Notes under the pieces: generated by a model
The model's database searches: none
The model's input: the letters and a program-made list of their open reading frames with translations, nothing else
What the model was told of the DNA's origin: nothing
Program-made: the position numbers and the translations under genes
Part shown: positions 47,869 through 60,900 of the stretch, piece after piece
How the letters are laid out: every line of letters begins with the position of its first letter
Numbering within the stretch: position 1 is the stretch's first letter
Assembly: GCA_001630475.1 (NCBI GenBank)
Contig: KV419435.1
Span: 147,303-211,302, forward strand
DNA: 64,000 nucleotides
DNA from: Sistotremastrum niveocremeum HHB9708
Lineage: Eukaryota > Basidiomycota > Agaricomycetes > Sistotremastrales > Sistotremastraceae
Direction of reading: 5' to 3'

Positions 47869-49163
47869 TCGTGTTTGAAAAGGAATCAAGTTGCACTCAG
47901 ATCTGACTTGTGAGACTGGAACGAGGAATTGGGAGGAAAGCCAATCAACCTGCAACACACAACCTCGCGTGTCGCGACGTCGGTGCTTTCGGAGTTCGTC
48001 TCCGTCCACCATTCTTGCTCGACGCTATTTCGACTCCCAACTGGCATTAAGATTCGCGACTTCGTCTCTGTCTAGATCTTTTGAAAATATATCTGGCCCA
48101 ATATTTTAGGCGTCGTGGGGGATTGCAAACCTGAATAGCCCATTGGATGCGCTCGCCTGGCACGAGCCGTCTTGTAAGTGGTTAAGCAGCTGCAGTTGAA
48201 TACCGGGCCTGAAGGTCATACGCTCAAGGGAATGCCCTGGGAAAAATCTTGAGTTGATGAAGAAATATGGTTTTCGAGAAAGCTTGATGGCGTCGTCTAA
48301 TTCTCGAAGTACTGAGCCTTCGAGGAACACCTTATTGCGCCAGGTGCCTGTCGACCACGCGGATCGGATGGCCCAGTTACTAGAGTTGCGCTAATACCTC
48401 TTGGAGCTGTAGGCGGGCTTCTAGTGCGCCTGTCGAACGATGACCACGAGGTGTTATCTTTCGGTATTCATATACAACTTGGGCCGACATGCTCCGAATG
48501 GCATTCAGACTGTTCATCTGTCCATCCCCGCCAGAGCGCAGAAAAGGTTCTTCGAGCTCTCGATGTCGCACGGATATCGTCTTTACAAGTATGTCGGTTC
48601 AACTGTCCATGCAATCAATAACTTAATCAGCTGTACGCAGGTATCGATTTCGTGGGAAATGGACTGGCTTGAGTTTGATTTGAGGAAAGACGTTATACAT
48701 CGCCGTGGGATCGAAGATAAGCTGGCCTGGCCCCTAAGAGCGCATTGGTCGCGGGCCTGCATGCTTACTTGACCCATTTGCAATTCCGACGTTCGTGCGA
48801 AGCTGTGTCACCTTTACGCCATCCCCTTATCGCGCCTCTTCTGGGTCTTCGAGGGAATCCTTTCTAACACAATGATTCACAACCCATCTTTGCAGAACTG
48901 ACGACGCACTTTCGCATTGGGTTGGTGCGCGCGTCATGTTTGTGGGAGTACGGTTTTTAGGAGTTACCCCTGATCTTCCTTGCGGCTATTTTGGATCTAA
49001 TGGGATATAGAGCATCCGCGCGGTGCAGAAGACAATCCACATGGAACTGCATCCTTACCTCAACACTGCTCCGCAAGGCCTGATGCTGAACAGCTGAAGA
49101 CAGTCCTGCACACCGTATAAGAACCGACACACAGATGATCGCCCCCATCCGGCATTCTTTCTC
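47869..49163. other. Intergenic spacer with ambiguous open frames
   Basis: Open frames on both strands between 48106 and 48780 (for example plus 48440-48772) have protein-like composition but no recognised family and no convincing splicing. From 48960 onward it is promoter sequence for aspartic protease copy 2. Confidence 0.35.
49116..49120 (+). promoter_or_regulatory. TATA-like element of aspartic protease copy 2
   Basis: TATAA 48 bp upstream of the ATG at 49164. Confidence 0.4.
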
Positions 49164-50571
49164 ATGGCTCGATTCTCGTCGGTCTTCCTCGCGTTTGCGC
49201 TATTCAACTTTGTGGCGTCATCTCCGGTCGTGGAGGTACGCGAGCCTATCATCCCTCTCCCCATCGCGCGTAGAATTGCAGCCAACGGCATACGCAACCT
49301 CGTTGAACACGACAAGGCACGGGCCAAACATCTCATATCGAAGGGAAAGAAGAACTTGGGGAAACGAGTCGTCGGCCCCACCAACGTGCTCGAAGTGGAT
49401 GATGTTGTCAGTTATGTGGCTTCTGTCGGCGTCGGCACCCCGGCGACCACATATACGTGCCTCATCGACACCGGAAGCTCAAATCTGTGGATCGGAGCTC
49501 TCAAGAAGTATACTAAGACTTCATCGTCCAAATGCACAGGGACAGGGACTGGCCCCTTCTCTGTAGAGTACGGTTCGGGGAGTGTTTCCGGATCATATTG
49601 TGAGTATGTCGTGGGAGGTTTAGAGCATTCTGCTCACGCTGTCTTTTAGGTTTTGATACAGTTACCCTAGCCCCGACGCTTGTCATCAAGAACCAAGCTA
49701 TCGGAATAGCCAGCAGTGCACAAGGATTCTCCGGCGTCGATGGCATCCTTGGTCTTGGTCCTGCCGACCTGACCGAAGGCACCGTTTCTGGGTTGCCTGC
49801 AACTACGAATGTTGCGACGGTCATGGACAACCTCCTTGCACAGAAACTTATTCCTACCGAGGTGTTGGGCGTGTCTTTTGAGCCTACAAACTCGACCGTA
49901 CCCGTGACGAATGGAGAGCTCACGTACGGCGGAACTGATTCAAGTCGTTTCACCGGAAGCTTGGTATTCACTCCGATCACTACCACCTCTCCAGCCAGCG
50001 AATTTTGGGGGATCAATCAAGCTGTTGCTTATGGGACTACGACGATCCTTTCGAGCACAGCCGGAATTGTCGACACTGGTACTACACTCCTGCTTATCGC
50101 AACCGACGCCTATAAGAAATACGTCGCTGCTACTGGTGCCAAACTTGATCAGTCAACTGGTCTTCTCAAAATCACTGCAGCCCAATTCGCCGCATTAAGC
50201 AACGTAGTATTCACAATCCAGGGCACCCAATTCGTTTTGACCCCTAATGCGTATGTGTTCCAGGATGGCGTTGATGCTCACTGACTGAATGATCTTTCTA
50301 TGCAGTCAAATATGGCCCCGCACGTTGAACACTGATATCGGAGGTACAGCCGGATCTATCTATCTTATTATCGGTGATGTAAGCTTCTCGTTGATTATCT
50401 GCTTTGTCCTACGAAGTCTGACTTATGGTACAGCTCGGCACCCCTTCCGGAGAGGGTCTTGACTTCATCAACGGTTTTGTGTGGTTGCAGCGCTTCTACG
50501 CTGTCTTCGACACCACAAATAAGAGATTCGGCGTCGCCAATACGCCGTTCACCAACGCGATCGTCAATTGA
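49164..50571 (+). CDS. Secreted aspartic protease, polyporopepsin type (A1), copy 2
   Basis: Paralog of the protease at 39527-40922, same orientation and same three intron positions. Exons 49164-49599, 49650-50250, 50306-50378 and 50434-50571 give 415 residues. Signal peptide MARFSSVFLAFALFNFVASS; propeptide to the Lys-Arg at residues 67-68 (NLGKR). First catalytic Asp 102 in CLIDTGSSNLW, second in AGIVDTGTTLL. End motif GLDFINGFVWLQRFYAVFDT. Overall closely similar to Irpex polyporopepsin. It lies immediately upstream of VPS26, and the two genes are convergent with about a 220-bp gap. Both copies keep all catalytic features and look functional. Confidence 0.95.
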
Positions 50572-50793
50572 TCCATCATTCCGAGTGATAACTTATTGGC
50601 AGAACAGAGCGGGAGTTTTAGTAGAATCTTGTTATACACGTCAGCATTTTCTTCGTAGATTCGTCCTGTGAAGAGGAAAGCGCAACAGCTTAAATAAAGA
50701 TACAACAATCATGACTGATAATCCCTGTAATCGGGAGATGTGATATGTGCACGAAAGACAGAAGGGCGAAAGGAAAGCCAAAGACCGCAAGGA

Positions 50794-52069
50794 TCAATTC
50801 TGAGCGAAAATTAGGACATGTTATACGAGTAGAAGAAAGCCGGCGTACTTCGGGAATTCTGAATAGGGTTATCTCCTACGATCGGCATCAGTATTGGAAT
50901 TTGAACACCCAATATTAAAAGATCCGCTTACCTGCTGCTTGAAGTACCGTCGGTTTTCTTCGTCGATGAGCACCAAATTGAGGTAGTATCGTGTACTGAA
51001 TTTTTTGTTGACCTCTCTGAACGTCGGTGTTAGTTCGAAACCTCCGAGGAAGAGTCGAATGGGTATAGTTTCGCCTTGCATGAACATCAAATTTCAATTC
51101 AAAAGATAGAGCCGAAGCAAGGTGCACATACCGCGAACTGGTGCGCCATCCATAATTTCAAATTTCGTGATTGTTTCGCTCTCATTGTACTGGTTAGGCA
51201 CTGCGCCAGTTGTTTCTCGACGAATGATGGACAGTTCCATATGTTTGATCTTTATACGAACTAACAGGAAGTATATCTTCCCGACGATGACGTCCTTCAG
51301 ATGGTATCTGAAAGAGATAACGTCACTGGGATGAAGGAAGGGAAGACGGGATGTTACACACTTTGATTTGTTGTACTCGAATTCAATGTGGAGGCAATCC
51401 TCAATACCCACTTCCATCTTTATCAAACTATTCGAGTCTGGCGGCATGCGATAAGAATGAACCCAGATGTCCCGTTCCTTGGTAACGTCTGCTAGCCGCC
51501 GCGATATCGTTACACGAACAAAATACCTGAAGAAGTATAAAAATCAGCAACAGAAGCGCAATAATGCCGTCAACGACAGCTGACCTGAGCTTCACGTTAA
51601 TGCCTTGATAGCTCTCGAACTGTTTCTCGACATTCTTAAACACGAAGTCGAAGGTTTGCGCTTGCCGCATTTCGCCCGGAGCTGAGAGCTCTTGAGATAA
51701 TGATAGGAACTCATGATGATGTCCGCGGTCGTAGAAGAGTTCTAATGATGCCGTCGTAAGGTTGAGGTAGGGTCGGGATAGTGTTTAAGTCACCTATGCT
51801 TCCTACAAACTCTACTTTGATCCCATCGTGGACTAGTTTCTTCCCGTCCCGGACCCTAACAGATGCCTTACCATCCCAAACTTGTCAGGACAGACACAAG
51901 CATTACTGGATTCATGACGAACCTGGCCAGCAACCGAATCGCCATCGAAGAAGACAGGGAACGACTCTCGACGTTCCTTTTCCAGCTTGACCTCAACCTG
52001 CTTCCGGCTTTCTTCGCCTTCGAGTCTGATATCTATGTCGACGGGTGACGCGAAGAAATAAGCTGCCAT
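50794..52069 (-). CDS. VPS26: Retromer subunit Vps26
   Basis: Arrestin-fold subunit of the retromer cargo-sorting complex, which recycles proteins from endosomes to the Golgi. It starts [20 protein letters not shown] (ATG 52067-52069), the canonical beginning. Conserved blocks include [124 protein letters not shown] and [20 protein letters not shown], in family order. About eight short introns. The last exons read EITLFR and then a short tail; the stop is placed at 50794-50796 after a small final intron, which is the least certain point (without that intron the frame runs on to about 50690). It is divergent from the Plus3 gene with 293 bp between starts. Confidence 0.94.
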
Positions 52070-52362
52070 CGTCGACTCTCTTAGGTGCGCAGCGGGACCC
52101 GCTCAACGGTGATTTGGCCGGATGGCTGACTAAGCAGACTATGGCCCGTTCTCGACCACTGGCAGGGCAGACATCCGAGTATTGGGCTCCAAATGGTCTC
52201 AAATATTGAGGAACACGAAAACGAAAAGCAAGCAGAGGTGGGTAAAAGAAGACTCAATGACACAGGATCACTCCCGCCCCGTCTTTCAAAACGGTATAAA
52301 TATGAGTAAGATGGTCGTGTTGAGAGGAATTCCGCGCTAAAAAGGCGTGCAGTCACCGTTTA

Positions 52363-53247
52363 ATGGAAATAGTTCAGAAAGCTCAAGAAGAAGCACGATT
52401 GAAGGTAAACGACTTTATATCTAAGCTTCCACGAATCAAAGTTTTTTTCCAGGAGATTGAACGTGACATGTCCGCGGATGCGACTTTCGCAGAGACAAAG
52501 CAAGTCACGCTCACACGAGACGTGCTCTGTAGCCACTGCTCTTTAGAATCTTTCGAAAAACTCATAAAAGGTAATCAATCATTTGCTCTCCTTTTGGACC
52601 GGTTCGAGATGGACCATGATAGGCGCAATGGTTCGATATTCAATGGGATACAGTAAAACAGGCGAAGCTCTATACCGTCTATACGAAATTATCGGTTAGT
52701 TCCAAACACTGTTTCAGTGCGGGCCTTTGGTTAGTTATGACTGATTTATAGGCGTGGGTGAGAACACCCCTGAAGCGTATCGTGTCAACGGACAGAAAAT
52801 CGATCGCACTCTCCAGATGAAGCACGGAGACAAGGCTCGCTCGTTCCGGTTGGACAATGTCTCTAATTCTAGCCCGACCAAAGTAAGCCGGTAGCATTTG
52901 ATTACTAGTTTATGAATCTCACTGCAAGAGAAGGCTGAGTTTCAAGCTCTGACGGAGGCACGAAAACAAGGCGGTGTCAAGATGCCAACGAAGAGAGAAC
53001 TCCGCGAGAAAGCTGAACAACTGAAAGAGTGGCACATCGAAATCGCTGAGCCAGCCCAGGTGTGCTATTTTTGGCTTGTGGATCTGTAGCTAGCCAACAG
53101 CTTTTCAAGCAGGCATCCCCCATCCTACCAGCGGCTCCGCCGGCCAAGACATCAACCAAGCCAAATGACCCACGTACTCGCACTGTTGTGAAAAAGAAGA
53201 AAATAATCATGGCGCCGTTCAGTGCTTCGAGAAAGCAGCCTCGATAA
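52363..53247 (+). CDS. Short Plus3-domain protein, RTF1-like paralog without RTF1 flanking regions
   Basis: Five exons (52363-52570, 52623-52694, 52752-52882, 52931-53059, 53110-53247) join in phase to 225 residues. The core is a Plus3 domain: QVTLTRDVLCSHCSLESFEK, AMVRYSMGYSKTGEALYRLY, AYRVNGQKIDRTLQMKHGD, RSFRLDNVSNSSPTKAEFQ and MPTKRELREKAEQLKEW correspond block by block to the full RTF1 gene at 55414-57676. The N-terminal acidic region and the long coiled-coil C-terminus of RTF1 are missing, replaced by a short N-terminus (MEIVQKAQEEARLKVNDF) and a basic tail (RTRTVVKKKKIIMAPF). Plus3 binds phosphorylated Spt5 repeats and DNA, so a chromatin or transcription-elongation link is inferred. 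The frame is intact, suggesting it is maintained. Confidence 0.85.
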
Positions 53248-55413
53248 AACCTTGCTTTGGATCAATCGCGCTCTAGGATCTGGGTCCCAGTTTGTATACT
53301 TAGGCTCGCAGCAGTCCTCCTTCCGTGCTACAGATTCATTCAAATTAATTGACTATCACCTCATCTTGATTCTTATACTAATCCTCTTGTTGCCCATTCG
53401 TGTGTATTATATACTTTATGTTTCTTTCTTGCTTCTAGTATTTGTAGTATAGTCTCTGTGAGATCGATTCTGGGAATAAAGTTCCCACGTGGAACCGGGG
53501 ATGGACTCCCCGATCGGTAGGGAAATCCTCCCTACGAGACCAGTAGGATTTTTAGGAACTCTTCTCCCGTATAAATCACCATACTCCCCGGTCTCGAGTA
53601 GGCACAGGTCCGCTATTACATTTGCGTTTGTATTCAATTTATTTGTAATGAAAGATAAAGAATGCAGTTTATTCTGAAGCATGCAAATACAAAATAGACT
53701 ACTGTAGTAATCATACGAAAATGGCACCCCAACGCTTCACTCGTCGTTTTTTTGCTATCCACTATGCTGCTCCTGGCCCTCTGTAATTCCCTATTATCCA
53801 TGCTATCATTTTTGTATGCGCGGCGAATCTGAAAAGAATGCGGATTATTAGAGCGGGATTTTTTGACAGCGATGAGTACTTACCGACATCCGGTATTAGG
53901 CGATGATGACCACTGGCACAGGATTGCATGTCAGTAGGTACGAGGAGAGAGGTAACAAAGAAGAAAAACGCACTCATTCTCTCGCTGTCATCACCACCCT
54001 TTGGCCGCACTGACTCTGGATGCTAACTCCACAAGCCCATCGGTCATCGCGTTCGGTCTTGGTCTTGAGTTTTCGGGGCGGGTTCTCGCGTTTTCATGGG
54101 CGTCGAGACTGACAGGGGAGCTGGGGGAGGAAGGACGAGGGGAGTACACGGTGGGAGAGATGATGGTTGAGAGGAAGGAGGGATTGAAGTCCGATGACGC
54201 GGATCGTCCGATTTGAGCCCGACTTCAGGGCCAGCTCGTATTTGACTTGACAAATTTACTTCGATCTGCGCGAATCCTTGCGAATCCTTCCGGTTCCTTC
54301 ACTTTGCGCTCTCTTCAGCTCCACTTCTGACACGCGAGAGTTCCCGGGGATCGGGGAATGTGGTTGGACCTCCTGAAAAGTGGGAACTAAAGTCCCGCGG
54401 CTCTTTTCACAGTGAGTGATTCTAAGTACTCTGTTCTCTCGTCATCTCTATTTGGCAGTCATGAACTAGACTTGAAGTTGAGTCACCGCGAGAATCAGAG
54501 AACTGGGTGTGGACATTCCCGGACTCACGTTTCATTTGCCTTGACCCTGAAGCCCTAGCTAGGCTTCGCATGAACTACTGATCGATAGCTAGATTTACCG
54601 ACAAGAATATTTAAAATGCAAGGAAATTTGCGTTTAGAGTCCGATTGGACTGCGCACTTCTCTGCTGTGTCAATGGGTGTATTGAGGTTAATGCATTAAT
54701 GAGGTATAAGTAGAAGTTCAGCGTAGCAATGGCATGAGGAGTCTAATACAAGACTGGTCAGTACGTCAGTAAGTGTTACTTGGAATAGATGAGGTTATTA
54801 GGTTAGTATTTTAATGTAGGTATAGTGTAATGGGCGAGAAGCTACTTGGTACCTGAAACTACTTTCCATGTATAAGTACACTGTATCTCGCCTCTGCTAA
54901 GAGTCTGCTTGCGCTTAGGAGTGAGGATTAACATAGTTCAGTGAAGCCAAAAACCCAAACAAGACGGAAGAAAGCAAGATGAAAATGTTGCAAAGTATCT
55001 ATGTCGAACGACTCACCTAGGATCCCGAGGTCCTGGCACATATATATTATCGTCAGAGCCATACCGAGAGGCTTGGGGAAAGCCGGACGTACCAATCAAT
55101 GGTGCCATTAGTGTTACCAAGACGAAGTGAACTCCTTAGTTCGAGACTGAGCCTGGGACTGGCGGCTCAACACACCTGCCTTCCGTAATAAAGTGCATGT
55201 ATGCCATTTGCCAATGGAACCAACCGGTCACAACATCTCGACTAAACAAAATATTACAAGCATCGAACTATTGCAGACAGAAGAAAACTCTACAAAGAGG
55301 GGCTCCCATAACCGATATCGTCGACGGGCAGGCGGAAGTAAACCAACACGACCGTATGATCCTGAGCATTGTTGATCGTATGGCGATAGCCTCATATTTG
55401 AGACTAAGAAAAT
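53248..55413. other. Long intergenic spacer between convergent Plus3 gene and RTF1
   Basis: About 2.2 kb, AT-rich, with no supported gene. I looked for terminal repeats and element ends and found none I can support. Confidence 0.4.
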
Positions 55414-57676
55414 TCAAAAATCTCCTAGATCAATCTCGATCTCGGATACTTTAGCTTCAAAGGCAGATAGTTTGGGTTTTGAGGAAGATCCAAGATTTGA
55501 GGGCAGAGGTGATGCTGTAGCAGATAAACCAGACGGAGGTAACGGCGAAACTGAGCCAGGTGTCGGAGTTCCAAGTCCAGGAGTGCCAGGTCTGAATGCG
55601 GGGATAGAGCAGGAGGTATGCAGGTAGAGAGCTCAAGACAAGATCTTAATAGAGGGAAGAAATTACAGACCTTGATCGTGCATGGACAAGTTTGGGAAGA
55701 GTTTTGACTCTGGCACTAGCATCGTACGTGGGCGATGACGTCCCGCTTGCCAAACCAGCAGCTAGTGCCTTGCGTTCACGTTTCTTCCTTTCGGCCTCGG
55801 CACTTTCTATTCGCCTCATTGCTTCGAGGTTGGCTTTGCGGTTGCGCTCATTGACGATGGCCATCCTATCGGCCTCTTCGTTGACTCGTCCACGTGCATC
55901 GTGGTCGCCAGATTCCAATGCTTGCATCTCTTGGTCTAGTCGATGCACTTCATCCATATCTTTGCGTTTGAGCGCGAGATTCCGCGTGAGTTGGAGTCGA
56001 GATTTGACAATCGCTGATTGCACGCCGCTGCTCCTGTTGTTGTGTGGATTCAGCTGCCTCTTCTTCTCCAACATTAGGGCAAAATCAGCCTGAAACACAT
56101 CAGCATCGCATTCTCCTACGGATAGAAGCATTTACCTCGGATAGCGATTGTTCTGATAATTTCTGGATTTGAGCATGCTTCTTCTCGAGCTGTCTCTTCG
56201 TGGGAGGAGGGAGCTTCTCATAGTCAAGAGTCTTGAGGTAGCGATCATACTCGCGCTGTTAAAGGCAAAAACGTTTGCCAAGATGATAGGTATGCGCCAC
56301 GATAAGTGCACACCTGTGGCACACGCGAATTTGATATCTTGTCCATGGTGAAGAGCCTGACCGATTTCCCATGCTTGAGTTCCAATAGTTGGTTGACGAG
56401 TTTGTCGTTGACTTTGTACGGCTTGACAAGATCGGGACCAACATCTGTTTGTCTGACTCAAGTCACTGATCACCAAATCAGGCCCGCAGGACGTACTAGT
56501 TATTTCACATAGACGATAGACAGACTCGTTCTGGTCGGTACCTATGAGATATCGAACAAAAGCTCCTGTGACACATCGGTTAGGGAGGTTCATTTGACCG
56601 TATGCGAACTATTCATACCCTTCACGAAGTCTTCGAACCAAGGATTTTCCGTCTGTTTGAGAATAGTATCACGGGAGAGAGTGATGTTCCACATGTCGTC
56701 AATGGTAATCTTGGCCTCCTTCTTCTGGTTATCGGTCGACTCGCGTTCCTTTGCTTCTCGTTGTTCATCTCTGTTTATCTCGCCATCTTCATCTGAAGAT
56801 ATTTCCATGTTACTCGGGGATGAGTCTCGGTCTTGTTTCGGCGACGTCGGTCGATCTTTATCGGCCTGGGACAATGTAAGCAAAGAAAAGACACGAAGTT
56901 AGCGCGAGCTGTACTTTCTTGCGTTCATCCTTCGCTTTGCGTTTCGCCTTCAGCTCGTTGAGCTTTTCGATCTTCGTTTTAGTCGCTCCACGGATGGTAT
57001 GTTTCCCTAACAGAGAGAGGACGTCATTTGATTGTGAATGTCGTGTGAGCAGGTACTGGACCTACGCTTTGCTGCTGAGGCAACGCTCGGCTCTCCGTTG
57101 GATTCGGCACCTCCACCTTGAGCCTTCAACATTGACGACAGATTTCGTGCATCCACGATCCTTTGTTGCTCTTCCAACCGTTGGGCAATGAGCTCTTCAC
57201 GTTCAATCTCAGTCATCTCCATGATTCTGTCAACGTGTGAACGAGTCAGTGGGCGAACGAGTAAGAGTCAAACGCAAGTGGGTTAGGGGAAAGAGGAAGA
57301 GTAAACGCAACCAAGAAAACAGTAAATAAAGAAGATTATAACAAAGCATCGACCAAGAAAGGGAATAAAAAGAACGAAAATCGGACCTTTGTCGATCTGC
57401 CTCGTCAATATATTTCCCTTCCAGTGGATATTTCTCCACTGGTCCCTCTTCGCTCTCTGGGTCTTCGTCCGAGTCGCTCTCAACATTGACGCTGCTAGAA
57501 GTTATTTCAGATATATTGTGACGAACATAAAGGCGGCAGCCTTACTCTCGCTTATGCCGTTTTGATGACGGCTTTGATTCTCCTGAGGGTCTTCGTCTTT
57601 TTCGTGGCTTCTCGCTGGTGTCGACGAGAGCCATCAACTCGTCTGTCAGCTCGCCATCGGATTGATTGTCAGACAT
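55414..57676 (-). CDS. RTF1: Paf1 complex subunit Rtf1
   Basis: Transcription-elongation factor that links Spt5-bound RNA polymerase II to histone H2B ubiquitylation. It starts MSDNQSDGELTDELMALVD (57674-57676). Order: acidic and basic N-terminus with a bipartite basic patch (KPRKRRRPSGESKPSSKRHK); MTEIEREELIAQRLEEQQRI, the part usually following the histone-modification region; an acidic Ser/Asp/Glu stretch (SNMEISSDEDGEINRDEQRE); the Plus3 domain from ITIDDMWNITLSRDTI through GAFVRYLIGTDQNESVYRL, LVKPYKVNDKLVNQLLELKH and REYDRYLKTLDYEKLPPPTK; then a long charged coiled coil (RIESAEAERKKRERKA) and a Pro/Ser-rich end (RPGTPGLGTPTPGSVSP, then EIDLGDF). Multiple short introns; the intron before the last exon (about 55590-55665) fits a GTCTGT donor less well. 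Assignment is secure. Confidence 0.93.
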
Positions 57677-57975
57677 TTGGTGTGATGAAGAAGAACAAGA
57701 GAATGTGGCACGTTGGCAACCTTGCGCAAGACAGTTATCACGGCGTCACGGTCACATTTGTCACATCACTCCTGATCGCAATCATGAAAAGATCCCGCAT
57801 GTTCCGAGTAAGGATATATAGGAGTGCTATATTGTACAGATAATATAAGGTACCAATAACCAGATATTCGAACAGACAACATTTTGAGAGACGGCGGAGA
57901 TGGAGAAAATTGGACAGCAAAATAGAAAGAAATATAGAAAAAACCACAAAGATATCGGAGTGTTCCACAGTACGC

Positions 57976-60900
57976 TCAGCTGAGATGCCCATGCCCTTCC
58001 CGATCTATTCCGTTCCCACTGGAAATGGGTATGGGTAAGGGTGGGGGAGCAGGAGAAACATATCCATTCAAAGAGGAAAGAGTAGGCATTGTTGACGCCG
58101 AGGACGCCGATCCGGTTCCATTAATTATCGAAGCAGGAGGTGGAAGAGGGGTTGATCCCCCAGAACCAGGAGGACCTAGAGGAACTCCTAATTTTGAGAT
58201 GGGTGATAAGGTCCTTTTAGAACGACCTGAGGAAGTATGGTGTGAATGTGAGTGGGGGTGCTGGAGGGGATGAGTGTGGGAAGAAGGGCGAGGAGGAGAT
58301 GCCTGTTGTGAGCGCGATCCATAGGCGCCGTGCTGAGGTAGGCCGTATGATCCAACGCCGGACGAGAGCGAAGGGGGCGGAGGGAGATTCATGGGCGGAC
58401 TAGGTTGGACCCGCCGGTGTAATGGAGGAGATGGAAGGCGTTGGATGGAAGATACTAGTTGAATGCCTTGAGCACCTGCTTGCTGTGCACGAAGTTGAGC
58501 ATTTGTTGGACCCAAGCCATACAAGAGACCCGGACCAGGATTGGAATTCTCCGGTCGCCTATGCACGTCGTGCCAAGGAGGCGTCCATTCTCTCGGGCTC
58601 CCAGTAGACATCATAGAAAATGATGTATGATTCAAGCGGTCGTGAGCTTGGGATCCTGATGGCGGAGGAGGTAACGATCCGGAGTGTGGAGGATGATGCG
58701 AAGAAACCGGTCTCCCTCGCTCTCTTGCTAACTCAAGCGGTGGATGCTCGTCTTTCCAGTACCCATTGGGATGAGGCGGAGGATTCACGTCCATCGAAGA
58801 ACTGGGATGGTGGTGGTGATGGTGGTGATGCAAATGACTATGTCGGTGATGATGATGATGCGCCTGACTCTGACTCTGCGCAACTGAGGGCTGGATTTGG
58901 GAATGTGATGACGCCCCATTGCTCGTAATTCCAGAATGCTGATGAGCATGGGGGTGAGGATGTGGCGGGTGAGAGTGTGTATGGGTGTGCGATCGATGAC
59001 TGCCTTCGGCCATCTGCTGCTGCTGTTGCTGCAGAATTAGCCGTTGTTCTCTTTCTCTCTCATATTCTCGCTCTCGCTCTCTATCTCTATCGCGGTCGCG
59101 GTCACGATCACGAACCCTTGGCCTGTCATCTTCATGTGGTTCACGCTTCCTCGTGTCACCCCGCCCGTTCTCCATTCCCGATTTCCCCTGACGTTGAGGG
59201 GGCCACATATGCATATTAGGTGGGGGTGGTGAAGGCGTTCGTCTCTGACCAGGATGTAGAACATGTTGAGAAGGGTGGCCCTCATGCGACGGATGATAAG
59301 GTATAGCTCCTTGCATCTGATGTCCCATCTGCACTGGTGTCGGAGCAATGTTTCTGGTCGTGGAAGGGTAGGAGCCACGAGGTGGAGGGGGTAGCGCTGG
59401 GGGCGGAGGAAGATTTTGCTGCGTGGAACCGCGCCAACTCGGTCCCTTGTCACCGAACACAGTGCTATTGCCGTATGCATCGACAAACGATGGTCCTGCG
59501 TAATGCGGCCTGTGTCCAAGACCATGATCATTGGGGTGTGAATGCCATCGTCGTGATGGGAATATCATATCGAAGTCTTGGTTAATGTCGGCGGGAGTGA
59601 GCTGTTTAAGCTTTGGTTGCAGATGAGGAGGATGAACTCTCATGTTGGGATCGCGGAGTGCGTCGACGGGAACACCGTATTTGTTTTTCGTTTTAATGAT
59701 CTGTCTGAGGGTCGGCGGTAGAGGAAGTGCATGCGTGATAAGAGGTGGATTTGGGATGTTTCGAGCTGTAATGGAAATCTGTTCGACGCTATGTCTTCAA
59801 AGGACAAGACGAACAACTCACAAGGAAGGGGACGTTCAACTAGACGTCGCTCACGTTCGAGACGGCGGCGTTTTCGGTTGGTATCTGCCATCATTTCGGA
59901 TTGGAGCTCGTCACGCTCGTGCTGAATTGAAATTAGTACCGGATCGCGCCAGGGATAAGACCCATACCTTCCACCAAGCCAGAATACCATTCCCGTCCAC
60001 TCTCCTTTTCAGTTCAACTGCTTCCTCCTCATATTTTCTCTTCTTGTCCGCAAGCTCTTTCCTTCGTTCTCTCCGCTTCTCAAGTTCATTCTGCAGATGG
60101 ATCATCTCCGGATGAATGTTCTTCAGCACGAGTTCCTCTTCCACTTGAAGATCTTCCATCTTCTCCAAGTAAAGCCGTTCTCGTAGTTCAGCGAACTTAA
60201 TCTCGATGGCCGTAAGGACGTCCAATGCCTCAGCTCGGTGTGCGGATGAAAGATCATGCTCAGTTTCGGCGTCCACCTCCTGGTCAGGCTCTTGCTCGTG
60301 ATCGACCTCAGCTTCTTGCTCTGGATCAGCATCCTGGTCCATCTCAGCGTCCAATTCTTGATCTGGATCTCTCTCAGAGTTGTCATCGATCTCCACGTCG
60401 GGATCACCATCCAGTTCACCGTCCATGTCGACGTCGCCATCTATAATCTTGGGAGGATGGGAGTGGATGCCTGAGGAGTCCGGCTCGGGTGAAGAGAGGG
60501 GTGATTTGGGGATAGTTGGTGGGATGGGCAAGGGTAGGATTGCTTGATCGTCTGGGGTGGGTGGTCGACTGCGATCAAGAGAGGACGAGCCATCGGCTTC
60601 CTGGTCGTCTTCTCCATCGTCATCTTCTGCCTCTTCTGCGTCTGCTACGACGCCGTGTTCTGTGCCCGCTTCGGTAGCGTGTTCGTCTTCCTCGTCCTCG
60701 GTGGCGTCCTCTTCTTCAGGTTCATCGTCGCCATTCACTGGATGGGTGATTGGCGTCGGCAGTAGACCATTCTTAGAGCCAGAATGAGAGAGCGAGGTAG
60801 ATATCGGACGCGTATAAGGGGCTGCAGAATTGAGCCATCAGTAGGCCACTGCAGCTGAGAAAGTCTGAACATACACTTGGTTTCGAGAGCGAATGCCTCG

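Noticed and set aside
48440-48772. Plus-strand frame with protein-like composition
   Set aside because: Competing frames on the minus strand are equally open; no family or intron evidence for either.
53440-53640. Possible LTR-type sequence in the RTF1-Plus3 spacer
   Set aside because: No paired terminal repeat, target duplication or element coding sequence was found in the window.
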